A DNA stretch of 64,000 bases from the NCBI GenBank assembly GCA_028023455.1, contig JAQFVV010006221.1:9963011-10027010 (forward strand), read 5' to 3'. Shown piece after piece: positions 37,336 to 47,599 of this stretch. This DNA is from Epiperipatus broadwayi (taxonomy: Eukaryota > Onychophora > Udeonychophora > Euonychophora > Peripatidae). Every line of letters starts with the position of its first letter. The stretch's first letter is position 1. Under the pieces are notes generated by a model. It did not search any database. It was not told the DNA's origin and worked only from the letters and a program-made list of their open reading frames with translations. The position numbers were made by a program, and so were the translations under genes.

Positions 37336-37638
37336 TAAAATTTAAAACTAATAATAATATATTATATAAAAAGTTTAATAGTAAAAATAAAATAAAAAAA
37401 TATAGAGATCTATGTACAAAATTTTTACTAGAGTCTATTCTAAATAGAAAGATGGAGTTTGCTGTTAAACCTTTTAAAAATCATTTTAGAAGTTTTGTTT
37501 GGATAATACAACTTTTTAAATAATAAATATTTGGATTAAAACATCTATTTGTTAATTAATGGCTATTAATGATTAATTTAGACATATTAATTGAATCAGA
37601 GTAAAAGTTAATGAAGAATCTCACAATGTTGAGACTTA

Positions 37639-38208
37639 TATAAATGCCATTTATCCACTACTTTGGACACTTTCTAGCAAATACCTACACAATCTTATGT
37701 TTCGACTGACCTGCAGTCTTCTTCAGAGCTATGATATAATGAACAACATAAAATAAAATATTAACTGTATAAATAATACCATATAAATGCAAACAATAAA
37801 GTTAATAAAATAATTAAAAAACAACATAAATATAACAAAGCATAATAAAACTGAAATAAATATAATCAAATCCAAATAAAATAATCCAGTTAATATAAAA
37901 TAAAATATACAATATAAATATGAATTTGATTATATTTATTTCAGTTTTATTATGTTTTGTTATATTTTATGTTTTTTTTAATTATTTTATTAATTTTATT
38001 GTTTGCATTTTTTATGGTATTATTTATATAGTTATGTATTTTATTTTATGTTGTTCATTATATCATAATTCTGAAGAAGACTGCAAACGTAAGACTATAT
38101 ATGCATATAGCTACAATAAATTGTTTTTGTTAAAAAGTATTCAATGTACTGGATAAATTACATTTATATAAGATATTACAGCAAAATAAAGGAAGTGATG
38201 AATTTGGT
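37639..38208. mobile_element. Hairpin of inverted PLE-type ends, 570 bp
   Basis: Perfect 14-base repeats AATGTTGAGACTTA flank it (37625-37638 and 38209-38222). The halves are long reverse complements: CAGTTTTATTATG at 37945-37957 mirrors CATAATAAAACTG at 37841-37853. Each half bears one hammerhead-like core, at 37699-37736 on the minus strand and at 38073-38095 on the plus strand. The right end extends about 45 bases beyond the left. The same outer end is seen at 42874. An AT-rich frame at 37920-38156 is a by-product of the palindrome. Confidence 0.85.
37699..37736 (-). ncRNA. Hammerhead-ribozyme-like motif
   Basis: The minus strand reads CTGAAGA (matching the CUGANGA core), then stem GACTG / CAGTC around a CAGGT loop, then GAAAC. 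A three-pair stem III (ACA with TGT, then TA) is possible downstream. Hammerhead motifs of this kind are known in PLE termini. Cleavage activity is not shown. Confidence 0.6.
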
Positions 38209-38222
38209 AATGTTGAGACTTA

Positions 38223-39030
38223 GTTTAATGATAATGAAAAAAAAAACAAACAAACAAACTAAGAACTAGTTTATATACAATGCATTTTTTTAAATAAATG
38301 TTTTTTTACATTTTTTTAAGCATGCTGATTGAACTAATTAGTTATTTATAAGTTTAATGCTAGGTACTCATAACAATATAAAAAAAACCATCACTCAATG
38401 GAATCTTTGGATGTCACTTTCTATTGCTAAAACTTTATTCATATTTCAAAATATTTATATATTCTAATTCTCTTCAAGTTGTTATTAAATAAAAAATAAT
38501 TTGACAGTATCCTACGCATGAGATATATAATGTTTGAGTTCTGGAGGTGATAAATTCAGTTTTAGACCAGAAACCTTCATATGGCTTTGCACTGTATTAT
38601 ACTATATAAGGCTGCTTTTATTCAACCTTCTTCAAAATACTGTTCTTACTAAAAACAATACAATTTTTTAAATTTAAATTTAATTTTGATCTAACTTGTA
38701 TTTTATACAAAAAATAGTCTCTTATTCAGAAAAGCATAAACTTTAAACAATTTAAGCTACTTGTCTTTCATAGGCAATTAATTCAGTGTTCTAACTCTAA
38801 TATTTTAAATTTTTCAAATCTTATAATTGTATTTTCTTGGAACAGTGTGGACTGCATGCTTCAAAAATAATCAAGTTTGGTTTAACACCTATATTTATGC
38901 ATTTAATATTTCTACCTAGGAAAATAATACTAAAAGAATGGTGCATTCTGATATTTTTCCTAGTTAAGTGATTTTTTAAAAATAGTTTATTTCAAAGATT
39001 TTCATTTTTTCTTTTTCTTTTTTTTTCATG
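38223..39030. other. AT-rich DNA, nothing recognised
   Basis: No supported feature. Confidence 0.4.
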
Positions 39031-39106
39031 TTTCATAGCATCAGCCGGGAAACGAACCCGTTAATCCGGGACAACTGCTTGTAAAGCAGCTGTCACTGAC
39101 CTCTCG
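39031..39106 (-). mobile_element. tRNA-like retroposon (family T), truncated
   Basis: On the minus strand it has GGGTTCGTTTCCCGGCTGA (box-B-like) and the conserved GCTATGAAACATG end followed by a poly-A tract. Similarity is lost just after CGAGAGGTCAGTG, before the GCATTGG start. Confidence 0.8.
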
Positions 39107-40140
39107 TTAAACAACCTTTCTTGTGTCTAAAATAGTTGTTTAAAAATCATACTTCTATTTATGTGCATGAAATTTATATATTACTTAATTATGAATGATG
39201 TGTATACTTTTAAAAAAATAAACCGAACTTATAAAAATAAAATAAAAAGTTTCCATTAGAAATATAGATGGAGAGTATATATAAATAGAGCATTAAATAA
39301 AATAAAATAATTAACTCGATTGTGTAGGAAGAGTTCACTCAAATCTCACTTAGTAGCATTATGTTAAATATATATAAATTTAAATTAAATAAGCATGTAT
39401 GTAATTATTAAATGTAAACATTATATGAAATCAAATTTTCTTTATATATATTTACTACTGAAATATTATTATTTACCTTTTTTCTTTTATTAAATAATTA
39501 AACACACAAGCAAACAAAAAAAATTCTGAAATGAGAAACGATTGAATTATTTTACAAAAGGAAAGGTATAAATTAATAGCATAAATTAATTGCACTGAGA
39601 CAGATTTTGACAAAACACTGCCAGAATTATAGTGATGAATAAAGTTATGCAATACAGATAAGCTTATATAATTGGTATGATATAATATGTAAGTGAGGCA
39701 CAATATGACAATAAGGCAATTAGATATTCCATTATTTTGGACAATAGAACACATATATTCTTTTTGTTGATGAAATGTGGATTCTTTGCAATCCCCCAAA
39801 TTTCTTTGTACTTACTTTTGCTATTGACTCTTTGTGAGCATATTGTTCTACAACTTGATGGGGAAAAGGTGTGACCTGTGGCACATTCATGATCCAGAAA
39901 GATGATCCACATTCAGTATTTTGTTTAGCTCTAATGTACAAATATGCATGTTGGGCAATCCTTGTGGATCTATTTGCATGGGATTCCCCATAATAAACAG
40001 AGTTGGAGGAAGGGTTACTTCATGCAATTGTATAGACCACCACCTAATTAATTTATACCTTTTCATATAAACTCAAAGTCAATGAGTGCTTTAGAATTAC
40101 ATATTTTCATAATAAGAATTAATTAAATGCACATTGATTA
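39107..40140. other. Unannotated DNA with one weak repeat
   Basis: The segment 39790-40010 is related to 30600-30860. On the minus strand it encodes a broken frame with SHANRSTRIAQHAYLY and SSFWIMNVPQVTPFP, which looks like a protein relic of unknown type. Nothing else was recognised. Confidence 0.4.
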
Positions 40141-40335
40141 TATAAGTAATATTTACTAAGGCTGTAACCTCAAAAATGTGCGCGTAAAAATGCGATAGTG
40201 GGGACCTATCACATTTTTAGGTGCACATCTTTTTTTTCAAAACGTAAGCTTGTGGTTAAGACCTGTAGAGGTCCCTACTATCACATTTTTACGCGCACAT
40301 TCTTGAGGTTACAACCTTAGTAAATATTACTATAT
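40141..40335. mobile_element. Hairpin MITE with long inverted arms
   Basis: Arms AGTAATATTTACTAAGGCTG (left) and ACCTTAGTAAATATTACT (right) extend inward through GTGCGCGTAAAAATGCGATA and TATCACATTTTTACGCGCAC. An inner pair shares AGGTCCCTAC. ATATA lies on both outer sides, a possible target duplication although ambiguous in this composition. A fragment lies at 34726. No coding capacity. Confidence 0.75.
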
Positions 40336-41259
40336 AAATTGTGATTTAAATATCACTTTTAAGAAAATAAATTTTATACAGTATTTTATTTTTTACAAAT
40401 TTATTTATACATTGAAAACATTCACTTACATATTTTATGTATAAATAAATTTATTAGAACAATTGATGTGTTTATTCACATAAAATGATAATGCACATAT
40501 ATATATATATAATTTGCTATAATCTGTGCATTCAGATAAGGTACAACATTTATTATTAATATTTAGTGTATTTTTATATATAATCAATTTTTCACGATTT
40601 TTAAAAATTTCATCTAGAGTTTCAATACAATTATTTCTTTTTGAATAAAAATCTTCATGTCTACAATGTTTATAAACAATTAATACGTTTTTTAAAAAAA
40701 ATTCTTAATACTTTGGTAAACTTTTTTTTCTGTTAAAAACCTTTTTAGTCAGTAGTAATCGTCTTACAATCTCCATCGAAAGTTCTCTTTTTTTAATACT
40801 ACATTAAAAAAGTTAAATGAATTAATCTGACTTCTGAATATATATAAAGTAGTGAAATAAAAAAAATAATGGCAATCATTTATTTGATATATGCAAATAG
40901 AATCTATATTCAACAATATTTTTCTATGCAGACTTCAAGTAGTTCTATACATGGTGTTTATTCTGCTCCAAAAAATGCTTGTTCCACACCAAAAACCCTT
41001 GGTTTTTCATCATATTATTACTACTAATTTCACAGTATGTGAACCTTATTCAACTGATTGAAAGCCTAAACACTGAGATAAGTGGATATGAAACAATATT
41101 TAAAGTAGTTTTTACAAGATCTACAATAGTTCAATAAATATGAGTTACCATTGTGCCCTAGATTTGTAGATTATGAAAAACATTTGATTCTATAAACTTT
41201 TATAGAGTGATTAAAGCATCTGATTATCAAAATGTAGACCCAGATTATTGAAAAATAAG
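40336..41259. other. AT-rich DNA, nothing recognised
   Basis: No supported feature. A (TA)n run lies near 40500. Confidence 0.4.
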
Positions 41260-41671
41260 TCTGTGCTCATATACCCTATATATTACATATATTGATACAG
41301 TTATTAAAACAGGCAAAACTCACTATATATATTGCCACACACAGCAAGCTAGAGTAATCAATGGATGCCAGAAGGCTTGTGCATAAAATCCCCATTCTAA
41401 GATCTAAATGCAGTGCTCTCAGATCCAAGGCTGCTCACTGACGAAGGCCATAAGCCAGAAACTAGTCTGGGGATATTGGAGGAGTAGGCACTAGATAGGG
41501 ATTTTATGCACAAGCCTTCTGGCATCCATTGATTACTCTAGCTTGCTGTGTGTGGCAATATATATAGTGAGTTTTGCCTGTTTTAACAACAGTTATACAC
41601 AAGCATAAGAGGAGGTGATCATGTGATGTTTATATTGATACAGGTGTATAATAAGTCTGTATTTCTGTTAA
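41260..41671. mobile_element. Family-A 3' end interrupted by family B
   Basis: GTCTGTGCTCATATACCCTA at 41260 and GTATAATAAGTCTGTATTTC at 41645 are the two halves of the family-A 3' end, separated by the insertion 41301-41631. Re-joining across the 12-base duplication gives the arrangement seen in intact copies, so family A was present before family B landed. Confidence 0.8.
41301..41631. mobile_element. Family-B foldback retroposon nested in family A
   Basis: Perfect 12-base repeats ATATTGATACAG flank it (41289-41300 and 41632-41643). Left arm: AAAACAGGCAAAACTCACTA, ACAGCAAGCTAGAGTAATCA, AAGGCTTGTGCATAAAATCC. It returns as the inverse arm from about 41500 to 41584. The unpaired end reads AAGCATAAGAGGAGGTGATC then ATGTGATGTTT, the shared family-B terminus. 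This is the best-delimited family-B copy. Confidence 0.9.
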
Positions 41672-41941
41672 TAACAATGATTATATTTCATGACACTAAA
41701 AAAATTGATATTACGAAAAGTGTATGACAGAATGATTCTACATCTCCAAAACTTTTTACTGCAATTTTACAAGAATTATTTGGTTCATTAATATAATAAA
41801 CTAAGGGAATAAAATTTAATGCAAATATTTAAGTCACCTAAGATTTTGAAGATGGTTTGATTATTGTTGAATGCTTCACAGCTTCAGAAAATGTTGCAAG
41901 AATTATCTGATAAAAAGTAAGAAAGGACTAAAGATTATGTT

Positions 41942-42494
41942 CAAGTGTATCAGTGTTATGAGATAGTGTGGATAGTGTGGAGGGCATGTGAAAGTCTGTG
42001 CTCATATACCCTATATATTACATATATAAACACAAGCATATAATAAGCCTGTGTGTTTCAGTTATTACATAGTAGAGATGTCTGCCCATCCCTTGTATAT
42101 GTATTAAATGGATTATATCCTATACATGAGGGGTCAGATTGACCTTAGGTCAACATGGGTGTGACAAGAATCTTGGCCTTAGGGTGCAATTTGAGTATTT
42201 CATCATCAGATTTTCAATTGGATGGACGGTTGAAGAGTTAGGGTGTGGAGTAGATTGAAGTCTGTCCATTAAAGTATGAGGATTGGCTATCTTAATATAT
42301 ATATGAGCACTTATAGCATATATGTGTAGAGATGGTAATCAGGACCAACTGATGATTGCTGGTTTAGAATGAAATACGTATTTTGGTGATTATTTATCTT
42401 TTCAACATATATGTGTTCAAGTGTATCAGTGTTATGAGATAGTGTGGAGAGTGGTGAGACATGTAAAAGTCTGTGCTCATATACTCTATATATT
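41942..42494. mobile_element. Family-A foldback retroposon
   Basis: Begins CAAGTGTATCAGTGTTATGA, passes through the family-A unit (GATTGACCTTAGGTCAACAT, TTTTCAATTGGATGGACGG), and repeats its opening near 42417 (TCAAGTGTATCAGTGTTATG, then GTCTGTGCTCATATACTCTA). Target duplications could not be fixed. Confidence 0.75.
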
Positions 42495-42873
42495 CAAAAG
42501 AAGAAAATAAAGATTGTCAATCATAAATTAAAAGTTAACAATTACAAATATTTTGATCAGGTTATTAACACATGTGGAAGTAATGAATAAAATGAATCAT
42601 ACAATTAGCTTGGATGGAATTCTTATGACAGAAATAATTTAATATTAAAACAAAACATGCCTATATGTTTGAAAAAAAAAAAGGTTTTTATAGATATGTT
42701 GTACCAATTTTTATTTATGAATCTGAGAATTAGATAGTAACAAAAGGGCAATATGGAGATTTCCGACCACTCTATGAAATACAAATGGATATATGTTAGA
42801 ATAATAATAAGAGATTGAAAACAATATATGTGGGTGAGAGAACAAAGAGATATTACTGACATCATTGAAAGAA

Positions 42874-43137
42874 ATATTACCAAAATCACTTTTTATTTTA
42901 TTTTGCTGTAATATCTAATTTATCCAAACCACTTTGAATACTTTTTTAAAAACCCTTTATTTATACATATACACATACACCTATGTTTCGACTGTCCTGC
43001 AGTCTTCTTCAGAGCCAATTTATTTTAATTTCTTAAAAAACATTTAAAAGATTATAGTAAATTGGCTCTGAAGAAGACTGCAGGACAATCAAAATGTAAA
43101 TGTATGTAAAATGTTCAAAGTGGTTTGAATAAATTGT
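42874..43137. mobile_element. Hairpin of inverted PLE-type ends, 264 bp
   Basis: Flanked by ATCATTGAAAGAA (42861-42873) and ATCACTGAAAGAA (43138-43150), a 13-base duplication with one mismatch. It holds two hammerhead-like cores facing each other, at 42985-43013 (minus) and 43068-43095 (plus), with inverted arms CTATGTTTCGACTGTCCTGC and GCAGGACAATC. Its complete end GCTGTAATATCTAATTTATC matches the complete end of the 37639 insertion, so they are one family. Confidence 0.85.
42985..43013 (-). ncRNA. Hammerhead-ribozyme-like motif
   Basis: The minus strand reads CTGAAGA, stem GACTG / CAGTC with loop CAGGA, then GAAAC. A five-pair stem III, ACATA with TATGT, is possible, but the following base is G, which would not support cleavage. 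The partner at 43068-43095 is degenerate. Confidence 0.55.
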
Positions 43138-43439
43138 ATCACTGAAAGAATTAAGAAACTGAAACAGAAACGGACTGGACATTTTTCAGGAAGAGATGGT
43201 AATACATTGGAAATTTATGTTTAAATTGTAATCTGAGAGATTGTAGAAGCTACAAAAAATACCACTTGTGAGATGAATGAATGCAATAAGGAAATTTGCA
43301 GTTATGTCATGAAGAAGAGCAGCAAGGAATCAGAATAATTGAATTAAACTTGGAGAAACCTTTGCCTTGTAGTGAATGGATAATAGTTAAAAATGATGAT
43401 GATGATGATGATATATATTTAATGGATTTTAATTATAAG

Positions 43440-43641
43440 TATAGGGGATTTGAACTCAGATTTTCAAGCACCCATTAACTATCCACCCTATCTCATACAA
43501 CTGATACCCATGACTACACATATGTAGAAAAGATAACACCAATATAGGTATTTTATGCTAAACCAGCACTCATCAGTTGGTCCAGATTATCATCTCCCAC
43601 ACACATATATATATAATCAGTGCTCAGTTTATATTAAAATA
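43440..43641. mobile_element. Family-A fragment with intact box-B-like head
   Basis: On the minus strand it ends GAGTTCAAATCCCCTA, an almost consensus RNA polymerase III box B (GTTCAAATCC), preceded by GATAGGGTGGATAGTTAATG. Other family-A copies have degenerate versions of this segment (GTGCTCATATACCCTA). The copy therefore shows that family A has a tRNA-related head. Confidence 0.75.
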
Positions 43642-44427
43642 GCACACAAATTTATTTTTAAAAGTGTTTTTGATAATTTTGTTTTTGCATTAATAATATC
43701 AGATTATCAAAAAAAAATTAAACATTTTGATGACGTCATTACTGTGAATATGAATGATAATAAATTACTATCTCATAAAGTATAATACTGCAACAATAAA
43801 TTATAACCTTCAAAATAAAGAAGTGACCTTATTTTATGTAGATATTTAAAAGTAATAAGTTTCGTTTAAAGCATAGAAACATTAACGCTATTGACTTATG
43901 TTTAAAGCAATAAATAATCATATGGTCACTTGCTTGTTCGATTCAGGCATCGATGTTACATGCAAAGCATGGCATTTTCTATTACTTGATCGAACTGAGT
44001 TTTTTTTTTTTTTACAGCTAAGGCATAATTCAGGTACATTTAGTTACAAAAAAAAATAAAAGAATAGTTTAAGTTTTCTGCTTGGAAGTTAATAAAAAAT
44101 TTAAACACTGAAAGTAATAGTTGGATCTGACCTTCATGGATCTTAATTTTCCCCCATTATGTTGCACTGAACCTCAAAGAATATTTAGCTATTGACCCCG
44201 TCACTCCCATCATATCTTTAGAATAAACAGAAAAGGCTAGTCCCGAAACTAATAATAGAATATTAAACATGTCAAAGTTAGATAAAAATACTTAATTACA
44301 TTATAAAGTGTTGCGTTTTATTATATAGTTATTAATGATTGTCCTTAATTAATTTATACATCCTATAGTACTTTAATTCATATATTACTAAAGTGTAAAT
44401 GTTAAAATACTGATTGCGATAGAAAAC
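43642..44427. other. AT-rich DNA, nothing recognised
   Basis: No supported feature. Confidence 0.4.
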
Positions 44428-44444
44428 AATATCAACAGATATTT

Positions 44445-44692
44445 AAATACAAGGGTAGTTTATATACTTAAGCTAGGTGTAATTAGAGGTAATTTAAACC
44501 CAGATTTTCAATTCTCCCTTCAGTCATCCACTCCATCTTATATAATCGATCACATGACCACATACATGTGATCACATACGTATTGGAGATCATTTATCTT
44601 TTTCATATGTACGTGATCATATATATCGTTTGTATAAGATGGAGTAGATGACTGAAAGGTACTTGAAAGCCTGGGTTCAAATTCCCTCTAAT
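44445..44692. mobile_element. tRNA-head foldback retroposon, 248 bp
   Basis: Flanked by AATATCAACAGATATTT (44428-44444) and AATATCAGCAGATATTT (44693-44709), a 17-base duplication with one mismatch. Right arm: TATAAGATGGAGTAGATGAC, then CTGGGTTCAAATTCCCTC (box-B-like). The left arm is its inverse (GAGGTAATTTAAACCCAG). The two arms are thus two tRNA-like heads facing away from a short centre near 44590. Confidence 0.85.
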
Positions 44693-44709
44693 AATATCAG
44701 CAGATATTT

Positions 44710-45450
44710 GATAGTTTAAAAAACAAACAAAAAATCCAACAAATATTTTATTAAAAAAAAAACAAAACATTTAGTCTTTATGATAGATTTTCTAACTTGA
44801 ATATAATTTTTTTGTATAGCAATTTTTTATTATTATTTTAATTATGTTGAGTCTTCGTGTGTCACCAAATAATTATCACCTAAGAACTCAATTTTATAAA
44901 AATACGAATCTAGAGAAAACAACTTTTTTTTTAAAAAAAGGTAACTACTTAAATAATGGATTCTCATTATTATTATTTTTAAAAATCACAGATTAAGTTC
45001 CCGCATTAATATAATTGCTTCTAAAAAAAAGAAAAAATGCCCTTCTTGATAATTTGAAAAATATAAACAGCAACCTGATATCACTATTATTATAAAGTCT
45101 CAAGTAAACGTATGTTATACGACTTAAATGTTACTAATTATGGAAATTTGATAGAAAATATATTTAGAAAAAATATACTCAATTTTTCTTATATTTTTAT
45201 TGATATTAAAAAAAACAATACTTTATTATGTTATCAGATCTGCACAAGTACAATATTTTATTCAAAATATTAAAAGTAACGATAGACAAAACGACTGATT
45301 AGTAAAATGTTTCTGGTCTTACGTCCTTACGTATATAGTGGAGCAGATTTCTTGTGAAAAGACAATGCCGATTAATCATTCTAAAATTTTATAGAAATTT
45401 ACTTGTAGCAAGAGAACAAAACTTGATATAACTTTTTTTTTTTTTTTCAT
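44710..45450. other. AT-rich DNA, nothing recognised
   Basis: No supported feature. Confidence 0.4.
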
Positions 45451-45552
45451 ATGTCATAGCATCGGCCGGGAGGCGAACCCGCAACACCCGTCTGCAACCA
45501 ACTGCTTGCTTGCAAGTCGGCTGGGCTGTCCTCGTGGCTAACAACGCTTGAC
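45451..45552 (-). mobile_element. tRNA-like retroposon (family T)
   Basis: On the minus strand it runs GTCAAGCGTTGTTAGCCACG, through CTTGCAAGCAAGCAGTTGG and GGGTTCGCCTCCCGGCCG, to GATGCTATGACATATG and a long A tract (about 15). A short TATAACTT lies outside both ends. The long tail suggests a relatively young copy. Confidence 0.8.
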
Positions 45553-46271
45553 TATTATAACTTAAATACTTATAGAACATAAAAATTTTAACTAACTCTG
45601 ATCAGTATGCTTCTATATGGAACCATACTTTATATTTAAACTAAGAAGCCCTTGGTGAAATATATACATACCCAATTCATAAACTATATAATGATTCTAT
45701 TTAGTCTTTTTGCAAATAAAAAGTTATATTACATGCTTTCTGTGTTAAAAAACGACTATTATCTACAATATCCTGCAATACTAAGTCTGCTTTTAATTAT
45801 TTCTAGTCATATTTATAATGTATGTTTATACTATTTACAATGTTTACATGTTTACTTATAGTATGATAAGTTGTTTTGTAAACAAAAATGATATTCAAGT
45901 ACAAATCTGATGATTGCATTCTAATAAGTAGTTTTTTTTTTAAATGCTTTTTTGAGAATTGATACTGAAATTTACTGCGATTATTTCACAATGAAGAGTT
46001 ACATCTATCTTTCAATATTTTAATTATTGGATAGAAAATAAATGAAAAAATGATGTATAAATATATCAAAAAGTTTTTCAATAATTTAAAATCTTCTAAA
46101 AGCAAAATCAAACAGAAAAGTTTGGAAATATTAATTACCATCGTTGTTTATTATTAACATACATTATGACTACTTGATCACATTTTCATCTTAAATTTAA
46201 TTCCAAATGTAATCATGATTGATTATTTAATCATAACTTTTCCTTTTTTGCATTGCCTTAATTAATTAATC
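45553..46271. other. AT-rich DNA, nothing recognised
   Basis: No supported feature. Confidence 0.4.
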
Positions 46272-46525
46272 CGTTTTTATAACAATTCTTTATTTTTAGT
46301 ACAATGCTTACATATCACCTATCTAACAACAGTTTTGACTGCCCCTGCAATCTTCTTCAGGACTTTAGTTCTGAAGAAGATTGCAGGGGTAGTCATTTTA
46401 GTTCTGAAGAAGATTTCAGGGGCAGACATTTTAGTTCTGAAGAAGATTGCAGGGGCAGTCGAAACTGTTGTTAGATGGGTGACATGTAAGCATTGTACTA
46501 AAAATAAGGAACTGTTATAAAAATG
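46272..46525. mobile_element. Palindrome with four hammerhead-like cores
   Basis: Two nearly identical arms of about 89 bases face each other, 46272-46360 and 46437-46525. They share CTGAAGAAGATTGCAGGGGC, GTTGTTAGAT and GTAAGCATTGTACTAAAAAT. Between them lie two further head-to-tail repeats of the core (starts at 46371 and 46404; period 33, also to 46437). Frames through this block on both strands are repeat artefacts. No target duplication was identified. The unit resembles the PLE ends at 37639 and 42874. Confidence 0.8.
46437..46464 (+). ncRNA. Hammerhead-ribozyme-like motif (best of four)
   Basis: CTGAAGA is followed by a six-pair stem II, GATTGC with GCAGTC (one G-U), with an AGGG loop, then GAAAC. 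The mirrored copy at 46334-46360 on the minus strand has AAAAC in place of GAAAC. The inner repeats at 46371 and 46404 lack the GAAAC box. Stem III and the cleavage site could not be established. Confidence 0.55.
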
Positions 46526-46642
46526 CATTATTGATTATATTGTTTTGAGCAATATTACAAACACTTGTCAAAATGATAAACCTTTCTGGTTATATTGTTG
46601 CTTTTTATGTCAACAGCTTTGCATATTTACACTTCTCATAGT

Positions 46643-47035
46643 TCTTCATCATCATCATCATTTTCAATCACTATCAATCCACTTCCAGATGTAAGTCTCT
46701 CCAAGGTCATTCCATCTTCTCCAATCTTTATCCTCTCTTCTCCACATCACACTTCTTATTTTATTCATCCATTTCACATGCAATTTCTTTTTAGGTCATG
46801 TAAATCTCTTGGAATACTGTTTAAGATTTCAATTGTCCATATATTATCATGTCTTTTTTATCAAAATGCCCAGCCTACTTTCATTTCTGTCTGTTAATTC
46901 TTTCAATGATATTAGTAACATCTGTTGGTCTCTCACCCATATATTTCATTTATAATATCTTCTTGTTATTCCTAACATGCATCTCTTATTACATCTTTGA
47001 ATTCTTATTACCAATCAAAAAATAGATTGGAATCA
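46643..47035 (-). mobile_element. RTE-type LINE 3' fragment
   Basis: The minus strand ends in (GATGAT)n and carries the degenerate GGAGAGACTTACATCTGGA region, corresponding to the LGETFILQ segment of the copy at 32150. Upstream it has a TTGATAAAAAAGAC-type stretch with several stops. Boundaries are approximate at the 5' side. Confidence 0.7.
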
Positions 47036-47599
47036 GAATTTTTGTGTATACAATTAAAATATGAAAAAACAATGGCCTAAACATACTAAATGATGGAAAG
47101 TAGTACGATTAAAAATTCATAGAGAGGAGTAAATATACTATATATAGCTAGACATTCCTGTTATTTCTTCATAAATTTTTCAATCATGAGACATTTGCCT
47201 GCATTAATTCATGTTTTTTTTTCTTGTCATACTTTAATTCTTTCCATGCATTTTCAGCAAATCAATGTAAACTTTTGTTCAATTTTTTGAATGTAAACCC
47301 ATACAAATGTATTAAGGATGCAAAGTCAATAGCAATAGAACAAGGTTATTGTACTGGAAGTTGTTTATTATGATCTCATACGAGACCAATGAATTAATAA
47401 AAAGACACTCTGAAAATAGATTTGAGACAAAGCTTTCACTAAATTACTAATTATATACTTGAGCTCTTCTTTTAAGAAACCCTTACCCCTACCACCTACC
47501 ATATATAAAACCATAATATAAAAGTAGTGTGTTTCACAATATCTGGCTGAGTCATAATGTCTAGAAGATTATAAGTGATAAAAATAATATCAATAATGT

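Larger units (their letters stand above)
42645..43415 (+). mobile_element. RTE-type LINE fragment, split by a PLE hairpin
   Basis: The halves 42645-42873 and 43138-43415 align with the copy at 32150-32645. ATGCCTATATGTTTGAAAAA matches the start and AACTGAAACAGAAACGGACT matches the KRLKW region. The end is (GAT)n. Many stops and small deletions. The join is interrupted by the insertion 42874-43137. Confidence 0.75.

Noticed and set aside
37920-38156. 78-residue hydrophobic frame resembling a membrane protein
   Set aside because: It lies in the AT-rich arm of a palindromic insertion. Its Phe/Ile/Tyr richness follows from base composition.
11570-45552. True tRNA genes at the family-T loci
   Set aside because: All copies have irregular arms, A-tails and, where measurable, target duplications. 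None has a normal anticodon arm followed by a terminator.
46319-46528. Repetitive frames with TAPAIFFRTK repeats on both strands
   Set aside because: They arise from 33-base repeats of the hammerhead-like core and its inverse, not from a protein-coding gene.
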